A stretch of 64,000 nucleotides of DNA from DASUZB01 sp036377075 (GTDB lineage Bacteria > Actinomycetota > CALGFH01): positions 33,398-97,397 of the forward strand of contig DASUZB010000037.1 in NCBI GenBank assembly GCA_036377075.1, written 5' to 3'. Shown in pieces: positions 34,700 through 43,151 of this stretch. Every line of letters starts with the position of its first letter. Within the stretch, counting starts at the first letter, position 1. The notes under the pieces were generated by a model. The model was not told the DNA's origin, made no database searches, and worked only from the letters and a program-made list of their open reading frames with translations. The position numbers and the translations under genes were made by a program.

Positions 34700-37483
34700 G
34701 TGGCGAAGACCCGGGATGCTCTGTCGGTCGAACAGGGGCCGGCCCGCAAGGGCCTGCAGGTGCGTCGTCTCTTCACGACCAAGGGCACGCACCCCTACGA
34801 CGAGCTCACCTGGGAACGCCGCGACGCGGTGATCACCAACTGGCGCGACGGCACCGTCGCCTTCGAGCAGCGCGACCTCGAGTTCCCCAGCACCTGGTCG
34901 CAGAACGCCACCAACATCGTCGCCCAGAAGTACTTCCGCGGCCCCCTCGGCACGCCGCAGCGCGAGCGCTCGGTGCGCCAGATGGTCGACCGGGTCGCCG
35001 GCACCATCACCGGCTGGGGGGTCAAGGACGGCTACTTCGCTGGCGACGAGGACGCCGAGGCGTTCCAGGCCGAGCTGACCCACGTCCTGGTCACCCAGAA
35101 GGCGGCCTTCAACTCCCCGGTCTGGTTCAACGTCGGCGTCGAGCCAAGTCCGCAGGCTTCAGCGTGCTTCATCCTCTCGGTCGAGGACACCATGCCGTCG
35201 ATCCTCAACTGGTACGTCGAGGAGGGCATGATCTTCAAGGGCGGCTCCGGGTCGGGCATCAACCTGTCCAGCATCCGCTCCTCGCACGAGCAGCTCGGCA
35301 ACGGGGGAGAGGCGTCCGGCCCGGTGTCGTTCATGCGCGGCGCCGACGCCTCCGCCGGGACGATCAAGTCGGGCGGCAAGACCCGCCGGGCGGCCAAGAT
35401 GGTCATCCTCAACGTCGACCACCCGGACGTGCGCGACTTCATCTGGTGCAAGGCGCGCGAGGAGCACAAGGCCAGGGCGCTGCGCGACGCCGGCTTCGAC
35501 ATGGACCTCGACGGCCGCGACTCCTACAGCATCCAGTACCAGAACGCCAACAACTCCGTCCGGGTCACCGACGAGTTCATGCGCGCCTACGAGGCCGACG
35601 GCGACTTCGACCTGCACGCCGTCCTCGACGGCCGCTCGGTCGAGACGCTCAGGGCGCGTGACCTCATGCGCGAGCTCGCCCAGGCCGCCTGGGAGTGCGC
35701 CGACCCGGGCATGCAATACGACACGACGATCAATGATTGGCATACCGCGCCGGAATCTGGCCGAATCAATGCAAGTAACCCCTGTAGTGAGTACATGCAC
35801 CTGGATAATTCAGCTTGCAATTTGGCCAGTATTAATTTGCTGAAATTCCTGCGGGACGACGGGGTGTTCGACGTCGCCGGGTTCAAGCACGCGGTGGACA
35901 TCGTGTTCCTCGCGCAGGAGATCATCATCGGCAACTCGTCGTACCCGACCGAGAAGATCGCCGAGAACGCCCGCAGCTTCCGGCAGCTCGGCATCGGCTA
36001 CGCCAACCTCGGGGCGCTGCTGATGGCGCAGGGGCAGCCGTACGACTCGGACTCGGGTCGGGCGTGGGCGGGGGCGATCACCGCGTTGATGACCGGGCAG
36101 AGCTACCGCACCTCGACCCGGGTGGCGCAGGTGATGGGGCCGTTCGCCGGCTACGCCAAGAACCGCGAGGCGATGCTGCGGGTGATCGGCAAGCACCGCG
36201 CCGCGGTCGACGAGATCGACGCCGGGCTGGTGCAGCCCGACCTCTACGAGGCCGCCAAGCGCTCCTGGGACGACGCGCTGAAGTTCGGCGAGGAGTTCGG
36301 CTTCCGCAACGCGCAGGCGAGCGTGCTCGCCCCGACCGGGACCATCAGCCTGCTGATGGACTGCGACACCACCGGGATCGAGCCCGACCTGGCGCTGGTG
36401 AAGACGAAGAAGCTGGTGGGCGGCGGCTCGATGTCGATCGTCAACCAGACCGTGCCGCGGGCGCTGGGGCGGCTCGGCTACGCCGAGGAGCACGTGCAGG
36501 CGATCGTCGAGTACGTCGCCGAGCACAACTCGGTGAAGGGCGCGCCGGTGCTGCGCGAGGAGCACTACCCAGTGTTCGACTGTGCCATGGGCGACTCGCC
36601 GATCCACTACATGGGCCACGTCCGCATGATGGCCGCCGCCCAGCCGTTCATCTCCGGCGCCATCTCCAAGACCGTGAACCTCCCCGAGTCCGCCTCGGTG
36701 GAGGAGGTCGAGCAGGTCTACGTCGAGGGCTGGAAGCAGGGGCTCAAGGCGCTGGCGATCTACCGGGACAACTGCAAGGTGGGCCAGCCGCTGTCGGCCG
36801 ACAAGAAGGTGACCACCGACACCGGCGCGGTCATCGAGGTGGAGGGCGCCCCGGTGCGGCGGCGGCTGCCGAAGTCGCGGCCGTCGACCACCACCTCGTT
36901 CCGGGTGGGGGACATCGAGGGCTACCTCACCGCCGGGTCCTACCCAGACGACGGCCTGGGCGAGATCTTCGTGAAGGTCTCCAAGCAGGGGTCGACCCTC
37001 TCGGGCGTGATGGACGCGTTCGCCATCGCGGTCAGCCTCGGCCTGCAGTACGGGGTGCCGCTCGAGGTCTACGTCGCCAAGTTCGTCAACATGATCTTCG
37101 AGCCCAACGGCCTGACCGACGACAAGGACGTGCGCATCGCCCAGAGCCTGGTCGACTACCTGGCGCGCCGCCTGGCGATCGACCACCTGGACGCCGAGAC
37201 CAGGCAGGCGCTCGGCATCCGCACCACCGCCGAGCGGATGGAGGCCCTGAACGGCACCGAGGGCACCACCACGCCCACCGGGGCCGAGAAGCCGCAGGCG
37301 GTCGCCGGCGCCAAGGCCGAGCCGGCCCCGCCCGCGACCGCGCCTCCGGCCAGCCAGCTCGCCTTCACCCCTGGCACGGCAGCGGTCGACGCGCCGTTCT
37401 GCTCGACCTGCGGGGTGCGGATGCGCCCGGCCGGCTCCTGCTTCGTCTGCGAGTCCTGCGGCACGACCAGCGGCTGCAGCTGA
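34700..37483 (+). CDS. nrdJ: Class II (adenosylcobalamin-dependent) ribonucleotide reductase
   Basis: Reduces ribonucleotides to deoxyribonucleotides with coenzyme B12. The 927 residues are complete: ARSVRQMVDR-type N-terminus, FNSPVWFNVG, KGGSGSGINLS, the NPCSEYMHLDN active site (C362), LAPTGTISLLMDCDTTGIEPD, and a C-terminal zinc-binding tail with CSTCGVRM and CESCGTTSGC thiols. GTG 34700 follows aggaggt. NrdR boxes upstream indicate repression; no cobalamin riboswitch is seen. About 130 bases around the NPCSEY codons are strikingly AT-rich (34 G+C in the 80 bases 35761-35840). Confidence 0.96.
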   Translation: MAKTRDALSVEQGPARKGLQVRRLFTTKGTHPYDELTWERRDAVITNWRDGTVAFEQRDLEFPSTWSQNATNIVAQKYFRGPLGTPQRERSVRQMVDRVAGTITGWGVKDGYFAGDEDAEAFQAELTHVLVTQKAAFNSPVWFNVGVEPSPQASACFILSVEDTMPSILNWYVEEGMIFKGGSGSGINLSSIRSSHEQLGNGGEASGPVSFMRGADASAGTIKSGGKTRRAAKMVILNVDHPDVRDFIWCKAREEHKARALRDAGFDMDLDGRDSYSIQYQNANNSVRVTDEFMRAYEADGDFDLHAVLDGRSVETLRARDLMRELAQAAWECADPGMQYDTTINDWHTAPESGRINASNPCSEYMHLDNSACNLASINLLKFLRDDGVFDVAGFKHAVDIVFLAQEIIIGNSSYPTEKIAENARSFRQLGIGYANLGALLMAQGQPYDSDSGRAWAGAITALMTGQSYRTSTRVAQVMGPFAGYAKNREAMLRVIGKHRAAVDEIDAGLVQPDLYEAAKRSWDDALKFGEEFGFRNAQASVLAPTGTISLLMDCDTTGIEPDLALVKTKKLVGGGSMSIVNQTVPRALGRLGYAEEHVQAIVEYVAEHNSVKGAPVLREEHYPVFDCAMGDSPIHYMGHVRMMAAAQPFISGAISKTVNLPESASVEEVEQVYVEGWKQGLKALAIYRDNCKVGQPLSADKKVTTDTGAVIEVEGAPVRRRLPKSRPSTTTSFRVGDIEGYLTAGSYPDDGLGEIFVKVSKQGSTLSGVMDAFAIAVSLGLQYGVPLEVYVAKFVNMIFEPNGLTDDKDVRIAQSLVDYLARRLAIDHLDAETRQALGIRTTAERMEALNGTEGTTTPTGAEKPQAVAGAKAEPAPPATAPPASQLAFTPGTAAVDAPFCSTCGVRMRPAGSCFVCESCGTTSGCS

Positions 37484-37499
37484 GGCTCGGGCACTGCCA

Positions 37500-37544
37500 A
37501 CGAGCACGGCGGGGGACTGGAAAACCCTCCCTCGCCGTGCTCGT
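37500..37544 (+). terminator. nrdJ terminator hairpin
   Basis: acgagcacggcg (37500-37511) pairs perfectly with cgccgtgctcgt (37533-37544), extended inward by gggg/cccc-type pairs. It lies 16 bases after the stop codon. Confidence 0.75.
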
Positions 37545-37569
37545 CCCACCTTGTCCAGGATGGAAGCCA

Positions 37570-37585
37570 ATCAAGCTGCTTTGAT
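37570..37585 (+). promoter_or_regulatory. Candidate ArsR operator
   Basis: ATCAA-GCTGCT-TTGAT is a perfect ATCAA-N6-TTGAT dyad, the type bound by many ArsR-family repressors, 32 bases upstream of the ArsR-fusion start codon and in an AT-rich patch. Confidence 0.65.
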
Positions 37586-37616
37586 CAATCAATCTTAGTT
37601 GTTGTACCGTGCCCGT

Positions 37617-38432
37617 GTGGATGAGCCGATCACCCGGCCTCGCCGGGATCCCTCCCCGCCAGGCTTCCTGCGGCTGGCGGGGCACCCGCTGCGCTGGCAG
37701 CTGCTGCGCGAGCTGGCGGGCAGCGACCGCCAGGTCCGCGAGCTGACCGCCCTCGTCGGCCAACCCCAGAGCCTCGTGTCCTACCACCTCGGTCGGCTCC
37801 TCCAAGGGGGGCTGGTGTGGACGCGCCGCAGCGCGGCCGACCGGCGCGACGCCTACTACAGCCTCGACCTTGCCCGCTGTGGCGAGCTGCTGGTCGCAGC
37901 CGGGGCGGCCCTTCACCCCGGTCTGCGACTCGTGGAGCCGGCGCCCGCCGGGCAGGGCCCGCGCTCGCGCCCGGCGCCTGCCAGGGTGCTGTTCCTGTGC
38001 ACCGGCAACAGCGCCCGCTCGCCGATGGCCGAGGCGCTGGCGAGGCACCTCGCACCAACCACCGTCGAGGCGTTCAGCGCCGGCAGCCACCCCAAGCCCC
38101 TGCACCCCAACGCGGTGCGGGTCATGCGCGAGCACGGCATCGACCTGAGCGGTCGACGCTCGCGGCACCTGCGCGAGTTCGCCCGGCAGCGCATGGACTA
38201 CGTGGTCAGCCTGTGCGACCGCGTGCGCGAGCGCTGTCCCGACTTCCCCGGCCACCCCGAGCGCATCCACTGGAGCGTCGCCGACCCGGCACGCGACGGC
38301 GGCGGCGACGAGGAGACCTACGCCGCGTTCCAGCAGACCGCGGCGGAGCTGGCCGTGCGCGTGCGCTTCCTGCTCCACCACATCGATGCCGGACCGCCAA
38401 ACCAGGAGGTGACCGAACGTGCCGGACACTGA
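37617..38432 (+). CDS. ArsR-type regulator fused to a low-molecular-weight phosphatase (arsenate reductase-like)
   Basis: A 271-residue fusion. Residues ~10-95 form an ArsR winged helix (QVRELTALVGQPQSLVSYHLGRLLQGGLV, RRDAYYSL). Residues ~120-260 form a low-molecular-weight tyrosine phosphatase or arsenate reductase domain with the P-loop C128-TGNSA-R134-S and DPARDGGGDEETYAAF. Such fusions are known in actinobacterial arsenic loci, so it probably senses and reduces arsenate or regulates its own operon. GTG 37617 is preferred over a TTG at 37599. A VOC gene overlaps its end and a chromate transporter follows. Confidence 0.85.
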   Translation: MDEPITRPRRDPSPPGFLRLAGHPLRWQLLRELAGSDRQVRELTALVGQPQSLVSYHLGRLLQGGLVWTRRSAADRRDAYYSLDLARCGELLVAAGAALHPGLRLVEPAPAGQGPRSRPAPARVLFLCTGNSARSPMAEALARHLAPTTVEAFSAGSHPKPLHPNAVRVMREHGIDLSGRRSRHLREFARQRMDYVVSLCDRVRERCPDFPGHPERIHWSVADPARDGGGDEETYAAFQQTAAELAVRVRFLLHHIDAGPPNQEVTERAGH

Positions 38433-38808
38433 CACCCTGGCGAACGTCCGCTACATGGTCGACGACGTCCAGGCCGCCGTCGACTTCTACACCACCCACT
38501 TCGGCTTCATGCTGCGTTCCAACCCGGGGCCGGCCTTCGCCGACGTCACCCGCGGCAACCTGCGCCTGCTGCTGAGCGGGCCGGCCAGCTCGGCCGGGCG
38601 GCCCATGCCCGACGGCCGCAAGCCCGCCCCAGGAGGCTGGAACCGCATCCACCTGATCGTCGACGATCTCGCCGCCGAGGTCGAGCGGCTCCGCGCCGCC
38701 GGGCTGACCTTCCGCAACGACGTCGTCACCGGGCCCGGCGGCAAGCAGATCCTGATCGACGACCCGTCCGGCAACCCCGTCGAGCTCTTCCAGCCGGCCG
38801 CGTCCTGA
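38419..38808 (+). CDS. VOC-family (glyoxalase/bleomycin-resistance fold) protein
   Basis: A 129-residue paired beta-alpha-beta-beta-beta protein: VRYMVDDVQAAVDFYTTHFGF at the N-terminus and IHLIVDDLAAEVERLRAAG followed by IDDPSGNPVELFQP. Metal ligands of the family (His/Glu) are only partly conserved. It lacks the vicinal cysteines of ArsI C-As lyase, so organoarsenical cleavage is not supported. GTG 38419 has an aggaggt site inside the previous gene and overlaps it by 14 bases, so it is cotranslated with the ArsR fusion. Confidence 0.8.
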   Translation: MPDTDTLANVRYMVDDVQAAVDFYTTHFGFMLRSNPGPAFADVTRGNLRLLLSGPASSAGRPMPDGRKPAPGGWNRIHLIVDDLAAEVERLRAAGLTFRNDVVTGPGGKQILIDDPSGNPVELFQPAAS

Positions 38809-38813
38809 GCGGG

Positions 38814-39995
38814 GTGCAGCACCCGGCCGCTCGGCCACCTGGGCTCCTCCAGGTGCTGCGGGCGTGGGGCCGGATCGGCTGCACCGGCTTCGGTGGGCCA
38901 CCGACCCACATCGCGCTGCTGCGCGCCCGGTGCGTCGAGCGCGAGCGCTGGCTGGACGCGCGGGAGTTCGAGGATGCCGTCGCGGCCTGCAACCTGCTGC
39001 CAGGACCCGCCTCCACCCAGCTCGCGATCTACTGTGCCTGGCGGCTGCGCGGCCGTGCCGGCGCGCTGCTCGGCGGGATCGCGTTCATCGTGCCCGGCCT
39101 GCTGCTGATCCTCGCGCTGGCCGCGCTGTTCCTGGCCGGCTCGCCGCCGCGGTGGGTGGCGGGTGCCGGTGCCGGCGCGGGCGCCGCCGTCGCCGCGGTG
39201 GCGGTGCACGCGGGCTGGAGCCTGGTCCCGGCGAGCTGGGCGCGGGCGCGGCGCGAGCACGCCAGCCGCGCCCGCTGGCTCGGCTACCTCGCGGCCGGCG
39301 CGCTGGCGGCGGCCACGGTCGGCCCCTGGCTGGTGGCCGTCCTGCTCGCCTGCGGCGCCGTCGAGCTGGCCGCCAGGCGCCTCACCGCCAGCGGCGCCGG
39401 CGCCAGGACGGTCGTGCCGGTCCCGCTCGTGGCGGGCATCGGCGCTGCGGTCGGCGGGGGCGTGCTGCTGTCGCTCGCCTGGGTCGCGTTCAAGGTCGGC
39501 GCCCTGTCCTACGGCGGTGGCTTCGTGATCGTCCCGCTGATGCAGGGCGACGCGGTCGGTCACTACCACTGGCTGAGCGCCGGGCAGTTCCTCAACGCCG
39601 TCGCGCTCGGCCAGGTCACCCCCGGACCGGTGGTGCAGACCGTCGCCGTCGTCGGCTACGCCGCCGCCGGCCTCGGCGGCGGCCTGCTGGCCGCCGCGGT
39701 CGCCTTCGCGCCGTCGTTCGCGTTCGTCCTCCTCGGCGGAGCCCGCTTCGACCGGCTACGCGCCGACCGGCGGGCGCGCGGGTTCCTCGACGGCGCCGGC
39801 CCAGCGGCGATCGGTGCAATCCTCGGGTCCGCGGTCCCGCTCGCCCGCGCGCTCGGGCAGCCGTGGCAGTACGCCGTCCTCGCCACGGCCGCCGTCCTGC
39901 TGCTCGTGCTGCGCCGCAGCGTGGTGGCGACCCTGCTGCTGGCCGCGGCGGCCGGGATCGCGGTCGCCCTCGCCGGCGGCCCGCTGCCGCGCTGA
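38814..39995 (+). CDS. chrA: Chromate transporter ChrA
   Basis: Two-domain CHR-superfamily efflux protein of 393 residues with about 10-12 hydrophobic helices. The paired signatures are GCTGFGGPPTHIALLRARCV (residues ~22-41) and GALSYGGGFVIVPLMQGDAV in the second half, each followed by a PGP motif (LLPGPASTQLA, VTPGPVVQTVA). It exports chromate by proton antiport. It starts six bases after the VOC gene and completes a metal/oxyanion-resistance operon. No ChrB regulator was found. Confidence 0.92.
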   Translation: MQHPAARPPGLLQVLRAWGRIGCTGFGGPPTHIALLRARCVERERWLDAREFEDAVAACNLLPGPASTQLAIYCAWRLRGRAGALLGGIAFIVPGLLLILALAALFLAGSPPRWVAGAGAGAGAAVAAVAVHAGWSLVPASWARARREHASRARWLGYLAAGALAAATVGPWLVAVLLACGAVELAARRLTASGAGARTVVPVPLVAGIGAAVGGGVLLSLAWVAFKVGALSYGGGFVIVPLMQGDAVGHYHWLSAGQFLNAVALGQVTPGPVVQTVAVVGYAAAGLGGGLLAAAVAFAPSFAFVLLGGARFDRLRADRRARGFLDGAGPAAIGAILGSAVPLARALGQPWQYAVLATAAVLLLVLRRSVVATLLLAAAAGIAVALAGGPLPR

Positions 39996-40263
39996 CCATC
40001 CGGCCACGGCAGGCGGGCACCGGGATGCGGCGGTCCTCGCCGTCGTCGCCGGCGAGCAGCCGAACCGGTCCTCCTGCCTGCGGCGACCACGGGCGGCCTG
40101 GTGGCCGGCGCGGGCGAAGGACGATCAGGCGTGGCACCGGTGCCGGCGGGCAGGCCCTGCTGCTCGGGGCTGCGAGGCCGCGTGGCGGCCGGTCTGTCGT
40201 AGCTGGGTGAGACAGTGCGTCGCGCCAGGCCGTCGGAGCGGCAGTGCCGAGGAGGTGTCGAGG

Positions 40264-40605
40264 GTGGTCACGGCCGAGGACGTGCGGCGGGTGGCCGGCT
40301 CGCTGCCGCGCAGCGAGGAGCACCTGATCCGGGACCACGTCAAGTTCCGGGTCGGCAGGATCGTCTTCGTCTCGATCTCGCCGGACGAGACCTCGATGGG
40401 GTTCGGGTTCCCCAAGGAGGAGCGGGCGGCCCTGGTCAGCAGCGAGCCGCACAAGTTCCACATGCCGGCGCCGTCGGACGAGCGCTACAACTGGGTCCGG
40501 GTGTGGCTGGCCGCCATCGACGAGGCGGAGATGCGCGAGCTGGTCGTCGAGGCGTGGCGCATGGTCGTGCCCAAGAAGGTCGCCGCCTCCTACCTGGGAT
40601 CCTGA
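40264..40605 (+). CDS. MmcQ/YjbR-family protein
   Basis: A 113-residue CyaY-like double-wing protein. TAEDVRRVAGSLPRSEEHLI at the N-terminus and KFRVGRIVFVSISPDE, RYNWVRVWLAAIDEAEMRELV, AWRMVVPKKVAASYL are characteristic. The family is presumed to bind DNA; function unknown. GTG 40264 lies nine bases after gaggag; GTG 40255 would be too close. The 268 bases before it (39996-40263) hold nothing recognisable. Confidence 0.8.
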   Translation: MVTAEDVRRVAGSLPRSEEHLIRDHVKFRVGRIVFVSISPDETSMGFGFPKEERAALVSSEPHKFHMPAPSDERYNWVRVWLAAIDEAEMRELVVEAWRMVVPKKVAASYLGS

Positions 40606-40621
40606 GCCGGCGACCGCCGGC

Positions 40622-40888
40622 TCAGGATCGGGCCAGGCGGGCGCGCACCTCGGGGCGGCGCAGGGGCGGGAGGTTCTTCGGCGGCTGGCGGCGCGGCGGC
40701 AGGTCGCGCAGCACCTCGGCGGTCACCCGGGCGACCGCGGCGACGGCGCGTTCGAACGCCTCGTCGGTCGCGGCGGTCGGGTGGGTGATGCCGCTGACCT
40801 TGCGGACGTACTGGCGCGCGGCGGCCTCGACCTCCTCGCTGGTGGCGGGCGGCTCGAGGCCCCTGAGGGTGGTGATGTTGCGGCACAT
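40622..40888 (-). CDS. DUF2277 protein
   Basis: A small protein of 88 residues with the characteristic start MCRNITTLRGLEPPAT, followed by EEVEAAARQYVRKVSGIT and DLPPRRQPPKNLPP. The family is common in Actinomycetota, has an N-terminal MCRNI(K/T) motif, and has no known function. It lies convergent with the YjbR-like gene (16 bases apart) and downstream of the ECF sigma gene on the same strand. Confidence 0.85.
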   Translation of the reverse strand: MCRNITTLRGLEPPATSEEVEAAARQYVRKVSGITHPTAATDEAFERAVAAVARVTAEVLRDLPPRRQPPKNLPPLRRPEVRARLARS

Positions 40889-40938
40889 GCCGGCGATCTT
40901 GGACCCCCTCGGGAAACACGGCAAGGCACCCACGCCGC

Positions 40939-41934
40939 CTACAGGGTCGGCGGCAGGCCGAACGCCGGGAACAGGCTCGCGTCGAAGGTGGTGATCTCCG
41001 CGATCTTGCCGTCCTCCACGCGCAGCACGTCGAACTTGAACGCGCGGAACTCCGGGTCGCCCTTGGCCCGGAGGTAGCTCGCGGCCGTCGGCATGCGGTT
41101 GGCGCGGGTGGGCACGAGCCGCCACTCGCCGGGCGCGGTGAGCCCCTCGTGGAGCAGGGGCTCGATCGCCGCCACGCCCTCGAAGCACCAGGGGTGCGGC
41201 GGCATGGTGACGCGGATGTCCTCGCGCACCATCGCCAGCGCGGCCGCCGCGTCGGCGCGCTCGTGCGCGTCGATGAAGCGCTCGAGCAGCACCCGCTCCT
41301 CGTCGCTCGGCTCCGAGCCGGACCACTCCGAGGGGCGCGCCGGCAACCGCTCCCGCAGGGTCGCGCGGGCGCGCTGCAGCGCGCTGTTGGCCGCGGCCAC
41401 GCTCGTGTCGAGCAGCGAGGCGGTCTCCCCGGCCGACCAGCCGAGCACGTCGCGCAGGATCAGCGTCGCCCGCTGCCTCGGCGGCAGGAGCTGGATGACC
41501 GCGAGGAACGTCAGCTCGATCGTCTCCTTCGCGACCACCACGGCGTGCGGCTCTGCCTCGCTCGGCGCGAGCTGGTCGAGCAGCCGGTCCGGGTAGGGCT
41601 GCAGCCACGGGACCTCCGCGAAGGAGTGCAGCGACGGCACCCGCCGCCTGCTGCGCCGGATCGCGTCGAGGCAGGCGTTGGTGGCGATGCGGTACAGCCA
41701 CGCGCGGAACCCCGGACCACCCTCGAAGCTGCCGCGGTTGCGCCACGCGCGCAGGAACGTCTCCTGCACCAGGTCCTCGGCCTCCTCGAACGAGCCGAGC
41801 ATCCGGTAGCAGTGCACGTGCAGCTCGCGTCGGTGGCGCTCCACCAGCGCGGCGAACGCCGACTCGTCGCCGGCGACGGCGGCCGTGACGACCGCGTCCT
41901 GCTCGACGGCGGGTGGGGTCCTGCTGCTCGGCAC
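40939..41934 (-). CDS. ECF sigma factor with C-terminal SnoaL-like domain
   Basis: A 331-residue sigma-70 family regulator. Region 2 (AALVERHRRELHVHCYRMLGSFEEAEDLVQET) and region 4 (LPPRQRATLILRDVLGWSAGETASLLDTSVAAANSALQRAR) are followed by a ~120-residue SnoaL/NTF2-like domain (FIDAHERADAAAALAMVRED, MPPHPWCFEG). Sigma factors of this layout (ECF41/ECF56-like) have no separate anti-sigma factor; the C-terminal domain regulates activity. GTG 41934 follows gggag. An SDR oxidoreductase gene lies directly upstream on the same strand, a typical partner type. Confidence 0.85.
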   Translation of the reverse strand: MPSSRTPPAVEQDAVVTAAVAGDESAFAALVERHRRELHVHCYRMLGSFEEAEDLVQETFLRAWRNRGSFEGGPGFRAWLYRIATNACLDAIRRSRRRVPSLHSFAEVPWLQPYPDRLLDQLAPSEAEPHAVVVAKETIELTFLAVIQLLPPRQRATLILRDVLGWSAGETASLLDTSVAAANSALQRARATLRERLPARPSEWSGSEPSDEERVLLERFIDAHERADAAAALAMVREDIRVTMPPHPWCFEGVAAIEPLLHEGLTAPGEWRLVPTRANRMPTAASYLRAKGDPEFRAFKFDVLRVEDGKIAEITTFDASLFPAFGLPPTL

Positions 41935-41993
41935 GAAGCGCTCCCACGCTGGGGCGGCATGGCGGCCATGAAGCGTAGCCCGCCCGCGATCGA

Positions 41994-42785
41994 TCAGCCA
42001 GCAACCAATCCGCAGGTGACGTTGACGATCGTGCCGGTGATGGCGCCGGCGCGGTCGGAGGCGAGGAAGGCGGCGGTGTCGGCGACCTGGGCCAGGCTCG
42101 GCGCCCGGCGCAGCATGGTCATCTGCGCCATGCCGGCGAGCATCTGCTCCAGGGCCGCGGCGTCCAGCTGCATGTTGGGGTTGACCTTTGCGATGTTCTC
42201 CGGCGAGAGCGTCTCGGGCACCCCGGCGGTGTAGATGCCGACGACGCGGACGCCGTGCTGCCCGGTCTCGGCCGCCAGGTAGCGCAGGAAGGCCTCGGTC
42301 GCCGCGTCGGCCGGGCCGGTGCTGCCCATCAGCGGCGCGGCACCCCTGGCGGACCCGCTGGTCACGGTGAGGATCACGCCGGACCCCTGGCGGATCATGT
42401 GGCGCGCGGCGGCGCGGGCGGTGTGGAAGTTGGCCAGCAGCCCGGTCGTGACGGCACGGGTCAGGTCGTCCGCCGCCATGTCGACCAGCGGGGTGCCCTG
42501 CACGTCCCCGCGGGTGACGAGGTTGACGGACACGTCGATGCCTCCCGCCTGGGCGACCACGGCCGCGGCGTGCTCCCCGACGGCCTGCTCGTCGAGGACG
42601 TCGACGACGGCCACCTCGGCGGATCCACCGGCGGCCGTGACGTCGGCGGCGACCGCCTCGAGCGGTTGGCGGGTGCGGCCGACCAGGAAGACCCTGGCCC
42701 CCTCCCGCGCGAAGGTCCGGGCGACGCCCCCGCCGAGGCCCCCGCCGCCGCCGTAGATCACCGCGTTCTTGTTCGCGAGCAACAT
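41994..42785 (-). CDS. Atypical short-chain dehydrogenase/reductase lacking the YxxxK motif
   Basis: A 263-residue Rossmann protein. The nucleotide loop is YGGGGGLGGGVA (near 10-21), and VNLVTRGD replaces NNAG. Aligning back from LAAETG, the catalytic Tyr and Lys positions read Thr and Asp (TGPAD), so classical SDR catalysis is unlikely. It may be a nonclassical reductase or a binding protein. ATG 42785 follows ggaggagcgag. It lies 59 bases upstream of the ECF sigma gene and is probably cotranscribed. Confidence 0.75.
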   Translation of the reverse strand: MLLANKNAVIYGGGGGLGGGVARTFAREGARVFLVGRTRQPLEAVAADVTAAGGSAEVAVVDVLDEQAVGEHAAAVVAQAGGIDVSVNLVTRGDVQGTPLVDMAADDLTRAVTTGLLANFHTARAAARHMIRQGSGVILTVTSGSARGAAPLMGSTGPADAATEAFLRYLAAETGQHGVRVVGIYTAGVPETLSPENIAKVNPNMQLDAAALEQMLAGMAQMTMLRRAPSLAQVADTAAFLASDRAGAITGTIVNVTCGLVAG

Positions 42786-42879
42786 CTCGCTCCTCCCGGC
42801 TCGTGCGTTGGTTGACGTGAGGTGGAACGTCGTGGCGCACGAAAACTCATCGGTGGCGCGGGAGCCGTTCCCGGCTGGG

Positions 42880-43053
42880 AGGAGCGAGGGGGGGCTGGTC
42901 GTCGGCGACCTGGACGCCGACGCGGTCCTGCTCACGCCCGCGCACCAGTTCCCGACGGGCGCGGTCCTCAGCGGCCGGCGGCGCCGCGAGCCGCTGGAGC
43001 TGGCCGTCGGCCTGCTGGCGGCAGCGCTGCGGCGGGCGGGGGCGGCGGCCTAG
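42880..43053 (+). pseudogene. Remnant of a MocR/PdxR-type (GntR-aminotransferase) regulator
   Basis: The segment encodes DADAVLLTPAHQFPTGAVLS, the conserved PLP-domain block of MocR regulators (TPAHQFPTG), followed by an Arg-rich degraded tail ending in TAG at 43053. It has neither HTH nor PLP lysine. It occupies the otherwise empty 366-base gap between the SDR and the membrane-protein gene. A decayed insertion or a deletion relic. Confidence 0.5.
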
Positions 43054-43151
43054 CCTCCCAGGGGCCTCCGCACCACGTTCACAACTCCTTCACGGCGGCG
43101 CGGCAGCATCGGTGGTGGAGAAAGGAACACCCGTCGACGAAGGAGGAAACG

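Noticed and set aside
39996..40263. Possible small gene between chrA and the YjbR-like gene
   Set aside because: Only shadow frames without ribosome sites or recognisable sequence.
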